The notes: generated from the letters alone by a model not told the origin. A stretch of DNA of 14,677 nt from an uncultured Spirochaetales bacterium (GCA_945947045.1 CAMEXG010000031.1:1-14677), one strand, 5' to 3'; positions 8,120 to 14,301 are shown, numbered from the stretch's first letter. Program-made: numbers and translations.

Positions 8120-8128
8120 TGATATTAT
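8120..8128 (+). promoter_or_regulatory. Extended -10 promoter, possibly giving a leaderless mRNA
   Basis: TGA followed by TATTAT (8123-8128) fits an extended -10 element; no good -35 is present. The ATG of the next gene begins 7 bases after the hexamer, about where transcription would start. There is no Shine-Dalgarno sequence between. Confidence 0.45.
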
Positions 8129-8134
8129 AGTTAT

Positions 8135-8605
8135 ATGAGTACTTTATCACTAGCAATATCTATTCCTGGAATCATTATTTTCCTTGCAGCAATGCTGCCT
8201 AACTTTGCATATATGATTCTTGCTCCCCAAGAGCAAATCGAAAAAGATAGAAAAAAATCACACATGAATGCAGAAGACCTCTCAAGAGATTTCTTCACCT
8301 TCTTTCTTGTAGCTTTTGTATCGGAGACAAAAGGAAACATCATATACTTAATACTGGCACTTGTTTTCTTAGCTCTATATTACTTCTCATGGTTCCGTTA
8401 TTTCAAAAACGGGAAGGATGAGAAGTATCTATTGTCTCCACTGGGCTTTATTCCTGTTCCTCTCGCCATCTTCCCAAACGCCTACTTTGTTTTGTCTTGT
8501 CTGTATCTGAATAACATGCTTGCCCTTGGCCTTTGTCTTATCTTTGCCTTCTTCCATATCAAGAGTGCCATTAATGAATCAAAGAGGAAACAAAATGAAA
8601 AATAG
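8135..8605 (+). CDS. Unknown small polytopic membrane protein
   Basis: I do not recognise this 156-residue protein. Hydrophobic segments lie at about 4-29, 53-63 (short), 68-90, 99-122 and 126-145, so four or five membrane spans are likely. A charged loop follows the first span (QEQIEKDRKKSH, 32-43), and the C-terminus is basic and probably cytoplasmic (NESKRKQNEK). Two Pro-rich turns (SPLGFIPVPLAIFPN, 101-115) interrupt the later spans. No catalytic or transporter motif is visible. The ATG at 8135 is the first possible start after an in-frame TGA at 8120-8122 and has no Shine-Dalgarno. The last 11 bases overlap the YbaK gene, so the two are cotranscribed and probably translationally coupled. 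Confidence 0.75.
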   Translation: MSTLSLAISIPGIIIFLAAMLPNFAYMILAPQEQIEKDRKKSHMNAEDLSRDFFTFFLVAFVSETKGNIIYLILALVFLALYYFSWFRYFKNGKDEKYLLSPLGFIPVPLAIFPNAYFVLSCLYLNNMLALGLCLIFAFFHIKSAINESKRKQNEK

Positions 8606-9074
8606 TACAGTTAAGACTAATGCCATGAGAATCCTCGATTCCCTCTCTATTGAATACGAAGTCAAAAAATACAGTTGGGACGAAGAGCACTTAGATGCAG
8701 TGCATGCTGCTGAAAGCATGGGTTTGGATACTGAGAGAGTATTCAAGACTATCGTCATGAAGAATAATGACAACAAACTCTTTGTATTCTGCCTTCCTGC
8801 AGACTTTTCAATTTCTCTAAAGAAAGCAAGGGCTCTTACAGGAAGCAAAGATATAGACCTATTGAAAATGGATGAACTGAGAAAGTACACAGGATATATC
8901 AGGGGAGGATGCTCACCCCTAGGCATGATAAAAAAGTATCCTACATTTATCGAAGAGACGGCACTCCTGGAAGATATGATTTATGTCTCTGCTGGAGAGA
9001 GAGGATACCAACTCTTACTAAAACCTGAGGATTTAAGAAGGGCATGTGACGGTACTTTCGCCGATTTTGTATGA
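8595..9074 (+). CDS. ybaK: YbaK/EbsC-family aminoacyl-tRNA deacylase (Cys-tRNA(Pro) type)
   Basis: This 159-residue protein belongs to the YbaK family, which hydrolyses mischarged tRNAs such as Cys-tRNA(Pro) in trans. Start ATG 8595 has AGAGGAA at 8584-8590; a longer in-frame ATG at 8520 lies deep in the preceding gene with no support. Family features are in order: KTIVMKNNDNKLFVFCLPAD (51-70, with the functional Lys51), the GGCSPLG loop (104-110) and the late SAGERGYQLLL strand (132-142). Length is standard. It is the second gene of a two-gene unit with an unknown membrane protein and is followed by a good terminator. Substrate choice between Cys-tRNA(Pro) and a broader set cannot be read here. 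Confidence 0.9.
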   Translation: MKNSTVKTNAMRILDSLSIEYEVKKYSWDEEHLDAVHAAESMGLDTERVFKTIVMKNNDNKLFVFCLPADFSISLKKARALTGSKDIDLLKMDELRKYTGYIRGGCSPLGMIKKYPTFIEETALLEDMIYVSAGERGYQLLLKPEDLRRACDGTFADFV

Positions 9075-9096
9075 AACAACTTGGAAAAATAATTAC

Positions 9097-9130
9097 GGAG
9101 GGAAAGAAACAAAATGCCCTCCTCTTTTTT
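9097..9130 (+). terminator. Rho-independent terminator after ybaK
   Basis: GGAGGG (9097-9102) pairs with CCCTCC (9117-9122) across a 14-base A-rich loop, followed by TCTTTTTT. It lies 22 bases after the ybaK stop. Confidence 0.8.
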
Positions 9131-9463
9131 CTATAAGTCAATTTTGTCTTATAGTTTCAGAAGGCTCTCTTGATATAAGAATACACTCATAGAAATCTAA
9201 TAATTATCAGTCTTCATCTCCTAGAGCATTAAGTCTGGTGATGTCAGACTCCTTCAATTATCAAACGCTTCTTCCTATACATATGTCGTTTTATCAGAAA
9301 TGAAGCAAAAACGCGTTATAGAGTATACACTCCCTATGACTGTCATTTCATAGAATCACCAAAAATACGAACAGACCTCAACAACCTACAGTTGATTGAT
9401 TTTTATATCACAACAACCATTAAGATATTTCATCAACCTTCAATAAGATGATAGAGTAGCACC
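9131..9463. other. 333-base noncoding stretch with two inverted repeats
   Basis: No gene is convincing here. Two symmetric sites stand out: CTATAAG/CTTATAG (9131-9137 and 9148-9154, 10-base spacer) directly after the terminator T tract, and AGTCTG/CAGACT (9232-9237 and 9245-9250, 7-base spacer). TTGATT at 9396-9401 with TAAGAT at 9421-9426 is a poor promoter candidate (19-base spacer) for the MFS gene. The region is long for this compact window and may hold the exporter's control site. Confidence 0.4.
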
Positions 9464-10720
9464 ATGCAAAAGAACAAAGAAATCGATAAAAATCCTCTCT
9501 GGACAAGAGATTTCACTATAATAACACTTGGAAGCGTAGTATCGATGATAGGCAACTCCCTATCAGGCTTTGCGATGAGCCTTATGGTTCTTGATTACAC
9601 TTCCTCCGCCCTATTCTACGCCATATATATAATGGCATTTACATTTCCCCAGTTAATAGTGCCTATTTTCAGCGGTGCCATCCTCGACAGGTTTTCTAGG
9701 CGTAAGACCATATATACACTAGACTACATCTCTTCAGTCTTCTATCTATCGGTTGGGATATTGTTACATAACGGATGGTTTAACTATCCTATCTTTGCTG
9801 TGATGGTATTCATACTTGGATGTATACAGTCTATGTACCAGGTGGCATACCAGAGTTTCTATCCTATGCTGATAAGCGAGGGAAACTTCAGTAAGGCATA
9901 CTCTGTGGCGTCTATGCTTGAGTCTGTGACAGTATTCATCGTCCCGATTTCTACTCTTGTTTACAACGCTGTAGGAATAGGACCCTTGATGATGGCTAAC
10001 GCTGTCTGTTTCTTTATAGCTGCTACTGTAGAGACCCGGATCAAAGCAAAAGAAAAGTATGTAGAGGAGAGAAAGATAGATAAAAAAGAGAATAAAATTA
10101 AGATGATGCTTTCCGATACAAAGGCAGGCTTTATGTACCTTTGGTCTGAGAAGGGTCTCTTTTTCATCGCCCTCTACTTCCTCTTCTCTTCCTTCGGAGG
10201 AGGAGTCAGCAACGTCTCACTTCTTCCATATATGAAAGAAGCAATGCCTAACGGTGAGTATTACTACCTTATTATAGGCGCCATGATGATGCTGGGAAGA
10301 GTAGTGACATCCAGCTGGCATTACCGCCATAAACTTCCTATAGACAAGAAGTTCCTGATCGCCTTCCTTGTCTATATCTTGCTTTCAATAATTGAAGGCA
10401 CTCTTCTCTTCCTGCCTCTCTACTTGATGTTTTTTCTTTCCTTCTGTTCCGGATGCCTTGGTGTCACAAGTTATACTATACGTATCAGTGCAACCCAAAG
10501 TTATGTCCCGGATGAGAAGAAAGGAAGATTCAACGGTGCCTTTAATATGCTCAGCGTCCTTGGTGCTTTAATAGGAGAAGGAGTTGCAGGAGCTCTCTCC
10601 ACATTAATGGATATGCGCTTTGTAATGCTTTCCACCCAGATGGTTGTATTAGTATCAGCTTTCCTTATCATGGGAAGAGAGAAAAGACATGTCGCCCCTA
10701 TCTATAATAGAGAGCAGTGA
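9464..10720 (+). CDS. MFS transporter, DHA3 (macrolide-efflux/EntS-like) type
   Basis: A 418-residue protein with about twelve hydrophobic spans, resembling the DHA3 subfamily of drug-proton antiporters and siderophore exporters. The loop between spans 2 and 3 carries GAILDRFSRRK (71-81), the family's form of MFS motif A. A long charged central loop (KAKEKYVEERKIDKKENKIK, near 194-213) separates the two six-helix halves, and a PDEKKGRFNGAFNM segment follows span 10. ATG 9464 is the only start after an in-frame TAG at 9452; the upstream bases give at best a weak ribosome site (TAGAG). Substrate cannot be inferred. Its TGA is directly followed by the stop codon of the opposing GtrA gene, leaving no room for a terminator. 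Confidence 0.85.
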   Translation: MQKNKEIDKNPLWTRDFTIITLGSVVSMIGNSLSGFAMSLMVLDYTSSALFYAIYIMAFTFPQLIVPIFSGAILDRFSRRKTIYTLDYISSVFYLSVGILLHNGWFNYPIFAVMVFILGCIQSMYQVAYQSFYPMLISEGNFSKAYSVASMLESVTVFIVPISTLVYNAVGIGPLMMANAVCFFIAATVETRIKAKEKYVEERKIDKKENKIKMMLSDTKAGFMYLWSEKGLFFIALYFLFSSFGGGVSNVSLLPYMKEAMPNGEYYYLIIGAMMMLGRVVTSSWHYRHKLPIDKKFLIAFLVYILLSIIEGTLLFLPLYLMFFLSFCSGCLGVTSYTIRISATQSYVPDEKKGRFNGAFNMLSVLGALIGEGVAGALSTLMDMRFVMLSTQMVVLVSAFLIMGREKRHVAPIYNREQ

Positions 10721-11146
10721 TCACTTTTTCTTGAAGATCATCACCTTGCCGACGACATAGTTGATTATCCCTACAATAAGGGCGGAAAAGAGCTTCATCC
10801 ATAGAGGATTCCAAGACAAAACATCTACAGTAATGAACATCCAAAGGATGTTATATACACCAGTTCCTATCCTACAGGAGAAGAAAGATAAGAGTTCTTT
10901 TACAATTCTTTCCCCGCCTTTTGCCCTGTAGACAAAGTATTTGTTCGTTACGAAGGCAAAGAGTACTGTAATAAACCATGAGAGGAATGTGGAGACTACG
11001 TTATATATTCCAATCATCTCATACATCAGCATATAAAGCCCTGTCTCCAATAGAGTGGCAGCCGCCCCAGCAATGCAATATCTAATAAATGTAGCCCTCG
11101 CTTTTAGGAAGGCTACTACTTTGTTTTCTTTAGCTTTTTCACCCAT
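10721..11146 (-). CDS. GtrA-family membrane protein
   Basis: This 141-residue protein has four spans (about 18-43, 47-67, 84-110, 115-136), the size and topology of GtrA. The family hallmark NKYFVYR lies at 68-74, and a similar NYVVGKVMIF closes span 4. GtrA proteins are thought to help translocate polyprenyl-phosphate-linked sugars for glycosylation of surface polymers; the glycosyltransferase partner is not in this window. The gene lies 42 bases downstream of the guanine deaminase gene and on the same strand, but has its own promoter in that gap. No Shine-Dalgarno precedes the ATG, so translation may be leaderless. It meets the MFS gene end to end. Confidence 0.88.
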   Translation of the reverse strand: MGEKAKENKVVAFLKARATFIRYCIAGAAATLLETGLYMLMYEMIGIYNVVSTFLSWFITVLFAFVTNKYFVYRAKGGERIVKELLSFFSCRIGTGVYNILWMFITVDVLSWNPLWMKLFSALIVGIINYVVGKVMIFKKK

Positions 11147-11155
11147 TGAGAATGG

Positions 11156-11184
11156 AATATAACAATAATGATTAGTTTTTACAA
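11156..11184 (-). promoter_or_regulatory. Promoter of the GtrA gene
   Basis: On the minus strand, TTGTAA (complement of 11179-11184), a 17-base spacer and TATATT (complement of 11156-11161) preceded by TGT form a good extended -10 promoter. The ATG begins only 10 bases after the -10, leaving a leader of at most a few bases. Confidence 0.6.
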
Positions 11185-11188
11185 ATGA

Positions 11189-12466
11189 CTAGAGAATTCT
11201 TTCTCCCTTCACCCACTTTCCTTTTATACCCAGTTTATCGCCATGGAGATATGCAAACCTCTCAAGTCTCTCTGTCGGCGTCAGATAACGAGGGAACGGG
11301 ATTTCGTCGTCGGAGAGAATAAGAAGGTCTCCATCGTATCCCTTCTCAAAGGATCCAACCTTTCCGAAGAAGGCTCCGCCTCCCTTTGTAGCAAGATAGA
11401 ATGCATCGGAGAATGACAACGGCTCTACAGTGTCGTCAACAAGGCGCCAATATAGCTTTGACACTTTCACAGCATCCACAATGGCATCGAATATAGACTC
11501 AGTGGTTCCTCCTGCAATATCGGAACCCATTCCTACATTTATGCCCTTCTCCATATATTTTCTTATAGGTGCTATTCCCGACTTGATATTCTCATTTGAC
11601 TCAGGACAGTGGGCTACAAACACACCGTTTTTCTTCATCAGTTCTATCTCTTCTTCCCCGGAGAGGACACAGTGTGCCATTATGCATCCGTCTTCTCCAC
11701 CAAAGAGACCAAATCTATCATAAGCATCCCCATAGAACTTAGACCAAGGTGCCAACTCTTTTACAAACTCCACCTCCCCCATGTTCTCACTTAAGTGTGA
11801 CTGTACGGGGAGTCTCCACTTCTTTCTTATTAGGGAGAGTTTCTCCATAAGGTCATCTGTACATGAGGGGACAAAACGTGGAGTAAGAATAGGCTTAATG
11901 TATTTATAGTTTCTCTTCTCACACTCCTCCAGCCACTTCTCTGTGTTTTCTGCCGCTTTCTCTGCACTCTCTTCCCTTAGAGTATCTGGAGAGTTTCTGT
12001 CCATGTTGACCTTGCCGACATATCCTCTTATTCCGATTCTTTCCAACTTATCCATTAATAGAAGAGTTCCTTCTACATGGAGAGAAGAGAAAGCTACAAG
12101 ACGTGTCGTGGCACTCTTCTTAATCGCATTTGTAAAGTATGAGTAGACCTTATCGGCATAAGAGAGATCACTGAATTTCGACTCCTCAGGAAATGTGTAT
12201 GTATTGAGCCAATCCATAAGCTCCAAGTCCATATTTGTTCCCCTAAAAGCAAACTGCGGTGCATGGACATGAAGATCCACAAGTCCCGGAACTACCAAAT
12301 TATTTCCAGCATCTATTAACTCAAAACTCTTATATTCATCAGGAATAGAGGAAAATACACCTTCTACTATTCCTTCTTTTATTACCAAGTATCCGTTTTC
12401 TACGCTTTTAAGCTCTTTATTACTTTCAGACCAAACAACGTTTCCTTTTACAATAAAGCTATTCAT
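11189..12466 (-). CDS. guaD: Guanine deaminase, amidohydrolase type
   Basis: The 425-residue enzyme converts guanine to xanthine and ammonia. It has the amidohydrolase metal site: HVH (66-68), His224 in QSHLSE (222-227), His265 in MAHC and Asp316 in GSDIAGG. Substrate-site segments APQFAFRGTNMDLELMDWLN (69-88) and TPRFVPSC (195-202, Arg197) match guanine deaminases of the human GDA/bacterial type. The chosen ATG at 12466 is preceded by GGAG at 12476-12479; an in-frame TTG at 12481 overlaps that ribosome site and is unlikely. No recognisable terminator separates it from the GtrA gene. It is unrelated in fold to the deaminase at 5333, so the window encodes two possible guanine-deaminating enzymes. 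Nothing is broken. Confidence 0.9.
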   Translation of the reverse strand: MNSFIVKGNVVWSESNKELKSVENGYLVIKEGIVEGVFSSIPDEYKSFELIDAGNNLVVPGLVDLHVHAPQFAFRGTNMDLELMDWLNTYTFPEESKFSDLSYADKVYSYFTNAIKKSATTRLVAFSSLHVEGTLLLMDKLERIGIRGYVGKVNMDRNSPDTLREESAEKAAENTEKWLEECEKRNYKYIKPILTPRFVPSCTDDLMEKLSLIRKKWRLPVQSHLSENMGEVEFVKELAPWSKFYGDAYDRFGLFGGEDGCIMAHCVLSGEEEIELMKKNGVFVAHCPESNENIKSGIAPIRKYMEKGINVGMGSDIAGGTTESIFDAIVDAVKVSKLYWRLVDDTVEPLSFSDAFYLATKGGGAFFGKVGSFEKGYDGDLLILSDDEIPFPRYLTPTERLERFAYLHGDKLGIKGKWVKGERIL

Positions 12467-12573
12467 TTTCTTTATCTCCAAGAAAAGTCTACTTCATTTT
12501 TCCAAAAAAGCAACAAGATGCAACAAATACACTATTCTTCTTCAATTACAGTTTCAGTTTTTATGTATAAAAG

Positions 12574-12700
12574 CTATATTCTCTCAGATAGAATATCCAA
12601 CGCCCTCTCAAATGCCTCCATGTCCAAGTTGGAGTAGTTTATGATAAAGTCATGGCAAACAGCGGGAGAATTAGAATAATCAGAGAGGGCGGATATGCCT
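12574..12700 (-). pseudogene. 3' remnant of a PdxR/MocR-type regulator
   Basis: The minus-strand frame ending at TAG (complement of 12574-12576) reads GISALSDYSNS, then HDFIINYSNLDMEAFERALD and ILSERI. This matches the C-terminal end of MocR/GntR-aminotransferase fusions, where a GLSxYY segment is followed by a strand ending in GYxxL and a helix with EExxEGIRRL. Only about 40 residues remain; the frame runs upstream into the complement of pdxT, so the rest of the gene is gone. PdxR regulators of this class usually sit divergently from pdxST, the geometry a deletion here would leave. The assignment rests on a short match and on the neighbouring pdxT remnant. Confidence 0.55.
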
Positions 12701-13036
12701 ACCCTCGCCACCTGTGCAGGCCTTATTCTTCTTGCTTCTAATCTATCCAATGATGAAAACACTTATCTATCGACTCTTCCTGTGACTGTTAGAAGAAATG
12801 CTTTTGGCAGGCAACTTGGATCCTATGAAAAAAGAGGAAAAGTACTAGACTATGATGACTTTCCAATGGTTTTTATAAGGGCCCCATATATTGAAAGCAC
12901 AGATAAAGCAGTAGATACAATAGCTATCTCTAAAGACCATATCGTAGGTGTAAAGTATAAATCTCAAATAGCTCTCTCATTTCATCCAGAACTCACAAAT
13001 GACTTGCGACTGCATAAGTATTTTCTATCTATCTGA
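12695..13036 (+). pseudogene. pdxT: pdxT remnant: C-terminal part of PLP-synthase glutaminase subunit
   Basis: PdxT is the glutaminase half of the PdxST pyridoxal-phosphate synthase and is normally about 190 residues. Here only 113 remain, beginning at TLATCAGLILLAS, which contains the nucleophile Cys7. Further family segments follow: VTVRRNAFGRQLGSYE (31-46), VFIRAPYIE (59-67) and SFHPEL with His97 and Glu99. All three triad residues are present, but the N-terminal 75-80 residues, including the conserved PGGES loop, are absent. An in-frame TAA lies at 12677-12679. No pdxS precedes it. The frame is otherwise undamaged, which suggests a fairly recent deletion. The GAGAGGG upstream of ATG 12695 could by chance act as a ribosome site, but a working enzyme is not expected. 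A terminator follows. Confidence 0.85.
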
Positions 13037-13044
13037 AAAAGATC

Positions 13045-13074
13045 GGAGTCTTCAACAGAATGACTCCTTTCTTA
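13045..13074 (+). terminator. Terminator after the pdxT remnant
   Basis: GGAGTC (13045-13050) pairs perfectly with GACTCC (13062-13067) across an 11-base loop, followed by TTTCTT. It lies 8 bases after the pdxT stop codon and is presumably the old pdxST terminator. Confidence 0.75.
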
Positions 13075-13084
13075 TTCTATTTAA

Positions 13085-13113
13085 TAGACAAATAGCATTC
13101 TTTTAAATATACT
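13085..13113 (+). promoter_or_regulatory. Promoter of tRNA-Pro
   Basis: TAGACA (13085-13090) is 5/6 to the -35 consensus. A 17-base spacer follows, and TATACT (13108-13113) is 5/6 to the -10 consensus. The tRNA starts 13 bases after the -10. Confidence 0.75.
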
Positions 13114-13125
13114 CTCTATTGTTTA

Positions 13126-13198
13126 CGGATAGTAGCGCAGAGGCTAGCGCACTTGGTTCGGGACCAAGGGGTCGGCGGTTCAAATCCGCCCTGTCCGA
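13126..13198 (+). tRNA. tRNA-Pro, anticodon CGG
   Basis: A complete cloverleaf can be drawn. The 7-bp acceptor stem is 13126-13132 with 13191-13197 (one T-G pair), beginning with the C1-G72 pair typical of bacterial tRNA-Pro. The D stem GCGC/GCGC is at 13135-13138 and 13147-13150. The anticodon stem is CTTGG/CCAAG with loop TTCGGGA, so the anticodon is CGG at 13159-13161. A 5-base variable loop and a 5-bp T stem with loop TTCAAAT (13179-13185) follow. The discriminator is A13198 and CCA is not encoded. It reads CCG codons. A mobile element begins 17 bases downstream. Confidence 0.95.
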
Positions 13199-13210
13199 AA
13201 AGCATGAAAA

Positions 13211-13215
13211 TGATT
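13211..13215 (+). repeat. Left target-site duplication TGATT
   Basis: TGATT directly abuts the left end (TGT...) of the element and recurs at 14397-14401 directly after the right end (...ACA). A 5-bp duplication is typical of Tn7-, Tn5053- and Mu-type transposition and also occurs in the IS21 family. Confidence 0.75.
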
Positions 13216-13243
13216 TGTTGTTGTACAACTTCATCGCGGAAAT
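13216..13243 (+). repeat. Left terminal inverted repeat (28 bp)
   Basis: It begins TGTTGTTGT and contains the core ACAACTTCATCGCGGAAA (13225-13242). Compared with the reverse complement of 14369-14396 it matches at 22 of 28 positions, with no gaps; the inner 19 bases (10-28) match at 17. Confidence 0.8.
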
Positions 13244-13245
13244 AT

Positions 13246-13262
13246 ACAACTAAACGCAGAAA
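13246..13262 (+). repeat. Left subterminal repeat 2
   Basis: ACAACTAAACGCAGAAA matches the 17-base motif ACAACTCATCGCGGAAA at 14 positions and lies right behind the terminal copy, in the same orientation. Confidence 0.55.
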
Positions 13263-13280
13263 ACGAAGGTTTTTCTTCTA

Positions 13281-13308
13281 AAAAAGCTCCTGGAAACGGG
13301 AGTTTTTT
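13281..13308 (+). terminator. Terminator inside the left end of the element
   Basis: A ten-pair stem (13281-13290 with 13299-13308, one G-T pair) encloses an 8-base loop, with six T residues in the distal arm. It probably ends the tRNA-Pro transcript now that the original terminator has been moved 1.2 kb away, and shields the cargo from tRNA transcription. Confidence 0.65.
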
Positions 13309-13319
13309 AATAAATGCAT

Positions 13320-13336
13320 AAAACTCATTGCGGAAA
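13320..13336 (+). repeat. Left subterminal repeat 3
   Basis: AAAACTCATTGCGGAAA matches the motif ACAACTCATCGCGGAAA at 15 of 17 positions, same orientation as the left terminal copy. Confidence 0.65.
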
Positions 13337-13373
13337 TTTTGATTTAGCAATGTCGCTCATAAACAATGAACAC

Positions 13374-13390
13374 ACAACTATCAGCGGGAA
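13374..13390 (+). repeat. Left subterminal repeat 4, weak
   Basis: ACAACTATCAGCGGGAA matches the motif at 12 of 17 positions. It is in the correct orientation and position but could be chance. Confidence 0.35.
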
Positions 13391-13467
13391 TCCCAGTATA
13401 TGCACAGTTTTTTTAGCATTTCCTTCTCCTTCCTTTCAGGTTGCATATACTCATATTTATCATAATC

Positions 13468-13520
13468 ATACGCATGATATACGCATAATATATTGGTTTT
13501 TACGTATCATGTACTATACT
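13468..13520 (+). promoter_or_regulatory. Promoter and likely autoregulatory operator of the antitoxin gene
   Basis: TTGGTT (13493-13498), a 16-base spacer and TATACT (13515-13520) form a promoter 23 bases before the antitoxin ATG. Around it are a direct repeat ATACGCAT (13468-13475 and 13479-13486, 11 bases apart, one helical turn) and an inverted repeat CATGAT/ATCATG (13473-13478 and 13506-13511). RelB/DinJ-type antitoxins repress their own operons by binding such sites. Confidence 0.5.
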
Positions 13521-13543
13521 TTTTAAAAAATGGAGGTATTGTC

Positions 13544-13831
13544 ATGCCTAAATCTAGTACAAACCTAAGTATAGACTCTGATCTTAAGAAAGCATCTATT
13601 GAGCTCTTTTCGGATCTTGGCCTTGACCTTTCAAGTGCTGTAACTCTTTTTCTGAAACAGTCACTCAGAGTGCAGGGGCTTCCTTTTGCAGTGACAAGAT
13701 TCAATCCAAATGCGGAGACTGCCGCAGCCATGAACGAGTATGTGTACTTCGAGATGAAAGCTCATCCCGAGAAGTACAAGAGATACTCTTCCTTCAAGGA
13801 TACTATGAACGAGGTACTCGGGGATGCTTGA
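13544..13831 (+). CDS. RelB/DinJ-family antitoxin
   Basis: The 95-residue protein starts at ATG 13544, with GGAGG at 13532-13536; a longer in-frame ATG at 13493 lies in the promoter and is rejected. Residues 5-47 fit the ribbon-helix-helix of DinJ/RelB antitoxins: a short strand (TNLSIDSDL), helix KKASIELFSDLG, turn LDLSSAV, helix TLFLKQSLRVQGLPF. The C-terminal half is charged and probably wraps the toxin. It should neutralise a YafQ-type ribonuclease and repress its own promoter. Its last 8 bases overlap the toxin gene. Base composition is more GC-rich than the surrounding element DNA. Because the toxin is broken, this may be a solitary antitoxin that can still protect against related toxins. 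Confidence 0.88.
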   Translation: MPKSSTNLSIDSDLKKASIELFSDLGLDLSSAVTLFLKQSLRVQGLPFAVTRFNPNAETAAAMNEYVYFEMKAHPEKYKRYSSFKDTMNEVLGDA

Positions 13832-14100
13832 GATTGTCCTCTCCAACCGTTTTAAGAAAGACCTGAAAATGGCCAAGAAGCGTGGGTACAATCTCGACCT
13901 CCTAAATGATGTTATAGAAAAACTTGCAATGCAGGAGCCGCTTCCTAAAAAGAACCGTGACCAATTCCCTTACCGGTGACTTTATCGGCTTCAGGGAATG
14001 TCACATCCAGCCCGACTGGCTGCTTGTTTACAGAGTGAATGACGAGGAACTTATACTTTTCCTGACACGGACCGGAACGCATTCTGACCTGTTTGACTGA
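13824..14100 (+). pseudogene. YafQ/RelE-family toxin, broken by a one-base insertion
   Basis: ATG 13824 overlaps the antitoxin stop. The frame reads MLEIVLSNRFKKDLKMAKKR and on to NRDQFPYR, then stops at TGA 13980-13982 (52 residues). Removing one A at 13963/13964 (CAAT to CAT) restores NRDHSLTGDFIGFRECHIQP, DWLLVYRVNDEELILFLTRT and GTHSDLFD, ending at 14100, for a 91-residue protein. That is the normal YafQ size and contains the family's DHxLxG, H-x-PDW-LLVY and RTGTHSDLF motifs; YafQ cleaves ribosome-bound mRNA. As read, the catalytic C-terminal half is lost, so the toxin is dead unless the extra A is a sequencing error or is bypassed by frameshifting. The rest of the frame is clean, so the lesion is recent. 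Confidence 0.85.
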
Positions 14101-14110
14101 TCCAAAGGTC

Positions 14111-14129
14111 CTGCCATAGCGGTTTTTTT
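14111..14129 (+). terminator. Weak terminator after the toxin gene
   Basis: A short hairpin (CTGC 14111-14114 with GCGG 14119-14122, tetraloop CATA, one T-G pair) is followed by seven T residues. It lies 10 bases after the toxin stop. The stem is short. Confidence 0.45.
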
Positions 14130-14256
14130 GCTGATAAGCTTTCGTTTCTGTTAGTTTTTCTGTACTTGTTTTGCTGACTACGCTACATCACAAAACATCA
14201 TATAGACATTAACCAGAGGAAAGATGTCCTTAAACAATCTTTTATGTGCGTCAAAC
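14130..14256. other. Noncoding inner part of the element's right arm
   Basis: I see no gene or RNA here. A 13-codon frame (ATG 14224, with AGAGGA at 14215-14220) runs into the first right-end repeat; it is too short to support. Confidence 0.3.
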
Positions 14257-14273
14257 TTTCCGTGATGAGTTGT
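14257..14273 (-). repeat. Right subterminal repeat 3 (innermost)
   Basis: The reverse complement reads ACAACTCATCACGGAAA, 16 of 17 to the motif, opposite in orientation to the left copies. Confidence 0.7.
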
Positions 14274-14301
14274 AGCTCGATATTGTTGAGAAATGTCCTG
14301 A

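Noticed and set aside
12467..12481. TTG start adding five residues to guanine deaminase
   Set aside because: The TTGGAG sequence is better read as the ribosome site of ATG 12466.
12695..13036. An intact novel small gene
   Set aside because: The residues match the C-terminal part of PdxT with the triad, so it is a truncated remnant and not a new family.
13204..13281. 25-codon ORF rich in Cys and Arg after tRNA-Pro
   Set aside because: It spans the insertion boundary and two end repeats, and has no ribosome site.
13957..13985. Programmed +1 frameshift at CGG TGA C in the toxin gene
   Set aside because: A shift there would still misread the conserved HSLTG segment upstream, whereas removing one A at 13963/13964 restores it; a simple insertion is the better explanation.
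14224..14265. 13-codon ORF with an AGAGGA ribosome site in the element
   Set aside because: Too short, no recognisable features and it overlaps a terminal-type repeat.
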